This document shows, piece after piece, positions 30,570 to 34,156 of a stretch of DNA of 34,156 nucleotides; positions within the stretch are counted from its first letter, which is position 1, and each line of letters opens with the position of its first letter. Below the pieces are notes generated by a model. That model was not told the origin of the DNA and made no database searches. It worked only from the letters and a program-made list of their open reading frames with translations. Origin of the DNA: an uncultured Prevotellaceae bacterium. Its GTDB lineage: Bacteria; Bacteroidota; Bacteroidia; Bacteroidales; Muribaculaceae. The position numbers were made by a program, and so were the translations under genes. The stretch covers positions 1 to 34,156 of the forward strand of contig ONYP01000087.1 of assembly GCA_900322135.1 (NCBI GenBank), given 5' to 3'.

Positions 30570-30663
30570 TCTAAGACAAAGCCAAGAAATTTCCCTCATG
30601 CCCTCTCCCGGGAAAAGTGTAGGGCCTCGCCTTGGCGTGGCCGCAATGGGTCGTGGTTGATTT

Positions 30664-31000
30664 AACGCTGATTACGCGGATTGCGCTGATTTGTTTCGCG
30701 ATAATCAGCGAAATCAGCGTTTGGTTAAGGAAAAGGGCGGCACGACTTGGCGTGGTTGCAATGAGCCAAGTGGTTGATTTAACGCTGATTACGCGGATTG
30801 CGCTGATTTGTTTCGCGATAATCTAACGCTGATTACGCGGATTGCGCTGATTTGTTTCGCGATAATCGGCGAAATCAGCGTTTGGTTGAGGAAAAGGGCG
30901 GCACGCCTTGGCGTGGTTGTAATGACTCAAGTGGTAGATAAAACGCTGATTACGCGGATTGCGCTGAATTGTTTCGCGATAATCAGCGAAATCAGCGTTT
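30664..31000. repeat. Tandem REP-like palindromic repeats (four copies)
   Basis: A 59-bp palindromic unit beginning AACGCTGATTACGCGGATT and ending AAATCAGCGTTT occurs at 30664-30722, 30781-30823 (truncated), 30825-30883 and 30942-31000, with about 60-bp GC-rich linkers (GGCACGACTTGGCGTGGTTG). Ends AACGCTGATT/AATCAGCGTT are inverted. A fifth copy is at 33007-33065. Confidence 0.85.
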
Positions 31001-31020
31001 GGTTAAGGAAAAGAACGAGG

Positions 31021-31257
31021 GTGTGTCATAATTCAAAGGCTGGAACGCTAACCGCCCTGCGGGCGGGAAAACATGTGCAAAGCCGAAGGCAAACGAACTT
31101 GTTCGATTTGCTGAGGTGCCGCCATGTTTCGGGAAATTAAACAAATTAAATTTAAAATTATCATTAATATGCTAGAGATATCAATTTTAATTTAAAAATT
31201 TGAATAATTTCCCGTGCGATAGCACGGTTATGCTACCGAGTAGCAATTATGACACAC
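31021..31257. mobile_element. MITE-like element with 13-bp inverted ends
   Basis: GTGTGTCATAATT (31021-31033) and its perfect complement (31245-31257). Inside: GC-rich hairpin CCGCCCTGCGGGCGG, a 70-80-bp insert absent from the copy at 33087, a conserved AT-rich palindromic core, and CCCGTGCGATAGCACGG. No gene. Confidence 0.65.
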
Positions 31258-31341
31258 CGCCCCGCGTACGACCCGATTGCTGACATGGCCGGTCCCGTTG
31301 TTTTTTTTGACGCATAATGCGGCAAAGTGTAAAATAATCAC

Positions 31342-31349
31342 TATATTTG
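31342..31349 (+). promoter_or_regulatory. DUF285 gene 2 promoter -7 box
   Basis: TATATTTG, same context as the first DUF285 gene. Confidence 0.6.
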
Positions 31350-31381
31350 TGGCAAATATTAACTTTTAAAGCCAAATTACT

Positions 31382-32881
31382 ATGAAAAAGAAGAATTTAC
31401 TCCTACGCCTGGTCGTCCTGGTGACGGCCATGATGTGTGCCTTCGGCGCCGCCGCTGTCGAGGCCTATGCCAACTACACGCCGTCGAACACGACGCTGAC
31501 GTTCTACTACGACAACCTGCGCAGCAGCCGCACGGGCACGACCTACGACTTGAACACGGGCACCACCGATGTCGCTTGGGACACTGACGGCACCAATGCC
31601 AGCGTGACCAAGGTTGTCTTTGACCCCTCGTTCGCTGGTGCCCGCCCGACGACCACCTGCGATTGGTTTTATGGCATGCAGAATCTTGAATCCATCACGG
31701 GCATGAGTTACCTGAACACCAGTGAAGTGACCAATATGAACTGGATGTTCTTGAACTGTTTAGCATTGACAAGCCTCGACTTGAGTAGTTTTAACACGTC
31801 CAAGGTGACCGATATGGTTTACATGTTTAGACATTGCTATAATCTGCGCACTGTCTATGTGGGCGATGGTTGGAGCACTGCGGCTGTGGCGTTCTCCAAT
31901 GAAATGTTATATAACTGCCAAAGCCTGGTGGGTGGCCAGGGCACGACCTGGAACTCATCCAACCCGATGGACAAGACCTACGCCCACATCGACGGCGGCC
32001 CGAGCAACCCGGGCTACTTCACCGACAAGAACGCGCCTGAAGCCTATGCCTGCTACACGCCGTCGAACACGACGCTGACGTTCTACTACGACAACCAGCG
32101 CAGTACCCGAACGGGCACGACCTACGACCTGAACACGGGCAACAACGATGCCGGTTGGGACGCCGACGGCACCAAATCCAATGTGACCAAGGTGGTCTTT
32201 GACCCCTCGTTCGCTGGTGCCCGCCCGACGACCACCTGCGACTGGTTTTATGGCATGCAGAATCTTGAATCCATCACGGGCATGAGTTACCTGAACACCA
32301 GCGAGGTGACCAATATGAACTGGATGTTCTTGAGATGTTCAAAATTGACAAGCCTTGATGTGAGCCACTTCAACACGTCCAAGGTGACTAGTATGTACAG
32401 CATGTTCAGTGCCTGCATAGGACTGACGAGTCTTGACTTGAGCAGTTTCAACACGTCCAAGGTAACCAATATGTACTACATGTTCTATAACAGCACTAAT
32501 CTGCGGACCATCTATGTGGGCAATGACTGGAGCACGGCTGCCGTGACGTCCTCGACTGATATGTTCCTTAACTGCTCGAGCCTTGTGGGCGGTAAGGGCA
32601 CGACCTACGATGCCAACCATATTGACAAGGCTTATGCCCACATCGACGGCGGCCCCAGCAACCCGGGCTACTTCACCGACAAGAACGCTGGCCTGCGTGG
32701 CGACGTGAACAATGACCAGAATGTCGACATCAACGATGTGACCGCCCTGATCAACTATGTGCTCACTGGTAATGCCGTAGGTGTCAACATGACCAATGCC
32801 AACTGCAACCTGCAGGGCAATGTCGACATCAACGATGTGACCGCCCTGATCAACTTCGTGTTGAAAGGTGCTTGGAATTGA
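31382..32881 (+). CDS. DUF285 BspA-like surface protein with dockerin-like tail, intact
   Basis: 499 aa. Signal peptide MKKKNLLLRLVVLVTAMMCAFGAAA, then two similar modules (about residues 27-218 and 222-435), each with an EAYA-x-YTPSNTTLTFYYD strand, YDLNTG region, VTKVVFDPSFAGARPTTT and a run of DUF285 leucine-rich repeats (LNTSEVTNMNWMF; LTSLDLSSFNTSKVT; RTIYVG-type strand). The tail has two dockerin-like repeats (GDVNNDQNVDINDVTALIN; GNVDINDVTALINFVLKGAWN). It is the intact relative of the two frameshifted neighbours. Likely exported and involved in adhesion; binding partner unknown. Confidence 0.88.
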   Translation: MKKKNLLLRLVVLVTAMMCAFGAAAVEAYANYTPSNTTLTFYYDNLRSSRTGTTYDLNTGTTDVAWDTDGTNASVTKVVFDPSFAGARPTTTCDWFYGMQNLESITGMSYLNTSEVTNMNWMFLNCLALTSLDLSSFNTSKVTDMVYMFRHCYNLRTVYVGDGWSTAAVAFSNEMLYNCQSLVGGQGTTWNSSNPMDKTYAHIDGGPSNPGYFTDKNAPEAYACYTPSNTTLTFYYDNQRSTRTGTTYDLNTGNNDAGWDADGTKSNVTKVVFDPSFAGARPTTTCDWFYGMQNLESITGMSYLNTSEVTNMNWMFLRCSKLTSLDVSHFNTSKVTSMYSMFSACIGLTSLDLSSFNTSKVTNMYYMFYNSTNLRTIYVGNDWSTAAVTSSTDMFLNCSSLVGGKGTTYDANHIDKAYAHIDGGPSNPGYFTDKNAGLRGDVNNDQNVDINDVTALINYVLTGNAVGVNMTNANCNLQGNVDINDVTALINFVLKGAWN

Positions 32882-32904
32882 TCTAAGACAAAGCCAAGAA
32901 ATTT

Positions 32905-32940
32905 CCCTCATGCCCTCTCCTGGGGCGTGAGGGATTTTTT
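32905..32940 (+). terminator. DUF285 gene 2 terminator
   Basis: CCCTCA (32905-32910) and TGAGGG (32928-32933) stem with six T after. The equivalent site after the first DUF285 gene (about 30590) keeps the left arm but has lost the right arm and T-run. Confidence 0.7.
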
Positions 32941-33006
32941 CATGATTGTATAGCGAAAAGTGTAGGGCCTCGCCTTGGCGTGGCCGCAATGGGTCGTGGT
33001 TGATTA

Positions 33007-33065
33007 AACGCTGATTACGCGGATTGCGCTGATTTGTTTCGCGATAATCGGCGAAATCAGCGTTT
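33007..33065. repeat. Fifth copy of the REP-like palindrome
   Basis: Same 59-bp unit as at 30664-31000, with the same flanks (TAGGGCCTCGCCTTGGCGTGG before, GGTTAAGGAAAAGAACGAGG after). Confidence 0.85.
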
Positions 33066-33086
33066 GGTTAAGGAAAAGAACGAGGG

Positions 33087-33255
33087 AGTGTCATAATTCA
33101 TAGGCTGGAACGCTAACCGCCCTGCGGGCGGGAAATTAACCAAATTAATTTTAAAATTATCATTAATATGCCAGAGATATCAATTTTAATTTAAAAATTT
33201 GAATAATTTCCCGTGCGAAGCACGGTTATGCTACCGAGTCGCAATTATGACACAC
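33087..33255. mobile_element. Second copy of the MITE-like element
   Basis: GTGTCATAATT (33088-33098) and its complement (33243-33253) with the same core as the 31021 element but lacking the internal 70-80-bp insert. Confidence 0.6.
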
Positions 33256-33338
33256 CGCCCCGCGTACGACCCGATTGCTGATATTGCCGGTCCTGATATT
33301 TTTTTGACGCATGATGCGGCAAAGTGTAAAAAAATCAC

Positions 33339-33346
33339 TATCTTTG
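33339..33346 (+). promoter_or_regulatory. DUF285 gene 3 promoter -7 box
   Basis: TATCTTTG, same context as the two earlier DUF285 genes. Confidence 0.6.
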
Positions 33347-33378
33347 TGGCAAATATTAACTTTTAAAACCAAATTACT

Positions 33379-34156
33379 ATGAAAAAGAAGAATTTACTCC
33401 TACGCCTGGTCGTCCTGGTGACGGCCATGATGTGTGCCTTCGGCGCCGCTGCTGTCGAGGCCTATGCCAACTACACGCCGTCGAACACGACGTTGACGTT
33501 CTACTACGACGACCTGCGCAGCAGCCGCACGGGCACGACCTACGACCTGAACACGGGCGACAACGATACTTCGCAGTTGCCCGTCCGACGACCACCTACG
33601 ATTGGTTCTCTGGTATGACAAGCCTTCAATCCATCACGGGCATGGAGTACCTGAACACCAGCGAGGTCACCAATATGGCTTGGATGTTCGGAGGTTGCAC
33701 AGTTTTGACAAGCCTTGATGTGAGCCACTTCAACACGTCCAAGGTGATCAACATGATCGCGATATTCCGTAACTGCAACAGCCTGACGAGTCTTGATTTG
33801 AGTAGTTTCAACACGGCCCAGGTCACCAATATGAATGTCATGTTCTTTGGATGCACCAATCTGCGGACCATCTATGTAGGCAGTGGCTGGAGCACCGCGG
33901 CTGTGGCCGGCTCCACTAATATGTTCTATAACTGCACCAGCCTGGTGGGCGGCCAGGGCACGACCTACGATGAAAACCATGTGGACAAGACCTACGCCCA
34001 CATCGACGGCGGCCCGAGCAACCCGGGCTACTTCACAAGGATTGAGGCCTATGCCTGCTACACGCCGTCGAACACGACGTTGACGTTCTACTACGACGAC
34101 CTGCGCAGCAGCCGCACGGGCACGACCTACGACCTGAACACGGGCGACAACGATAC
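33379..34156 (+). pseudogene. DUF285 BspA-like gene 3: internal deletion, runs off window
   Basis: Same signal peptide and first strand as the 31382 gene, but after LNTGDNDT the sequence skips about 58 bp relative to the paralogues (the region coding GW-x-TDGTN...VTKVVFDPS) and the frame closes at 33618. In the next frame the protein continues cleanly: ARPTTTYDWFSGM, DUF285 repeats, then a second module opening EAYACYTPSNTTLTFYYDD that ends at the window edge. It would be a pseudogene or an off-state copy; or the deletion reflects a repeat-caused assembly error, as the same repeat ends the window. Confidence 0.7.
33457..34156 (+). repeat. 113-bp near-perfect direct repeat inside gene 3
   Basis: 33457-33569 and 34044-34156 differ only at two bases (AA at 33469-33470, TG at 34056-34057); the last 99 bp are identical. 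The second copy reaches the window end exactly where the first copy enters the deletion junction. Confidence 0.9.

Overview
The window looks like a Bacteroidales chromosome (Prevotellaceae/Muribaculaceae-like; the genus cannot be fixed from sequence alone). Many genes have the Bacteroidetes promoter pattern (TTTG, about 19-22 nt, TAnnTTTG), and the right third holds BspA-type leucine-rich-repeat proteins with dockerin-like tails. No rRNA, tRNA, integrase or CRISPR array was found.

Left two thirds (1 to about 22.05 kb): part of a tailed-phage prophage that continues beyond the left edge. The lytic genes run on the minus strand from a Cro/CI-like switch at 21.4-22.0 kb: two small early genes, a 980-residue Toprim/SF3 primase-helicase, an iteron-like octamer cluster (17.35-17.55 kb, candidate origin), two unknown proteins, an S49-type prohead protease, a major capsid protein with two C-terminal repeat domains, and a structural protein sharing that domain. 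Then come an XRE regulator with divergent operators and a likely small RNA, a terminase module (264-aa protein with a probable frameshift extension, two small proteins, TerL), and at the left edge several small late genes. No portal or tail genes are recognisable here.

Three accessory cassettes interrupt the phage modules: (i) a HEPN-type protein, an unknown acidic protein and a SecB-like chaperone (10.1-11.5 kb), in the toxin-antitoxin-chaperone order of known TAC anti-phage systems; (ii) a plus-strand, AT-rich operon of a Dam-type adenine methyltransferase, a ParB-like protein and a PD-(D/E)XK-like nuclease (1.7-4.7 kb), with a palindromic operator on its promoter; (iii) HicAB with a perfect dyad inside the promoter spacer. 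The first two are the best candidates for undescribed defence systems.

Right third (22.1-34.2 kb): host surface-protein loci. Three tandem BspA/LRR_5 genes share promoter, signal peptide, terminator and dockerin-like tail; the first is frameshifted just after its signal peptide. Three DUF285-type BspA proteins follow; the middle one is intact, the first loses its dockerin through a GCAA duplication, and the last has an internal deletion and runs off the window end. Intergenic DNA is rich in palindromic REP-like and MITE-like repeats. The window ends exactly where a 99-bp perfect repeat ends, which suggests a repeat-limited contig edge.
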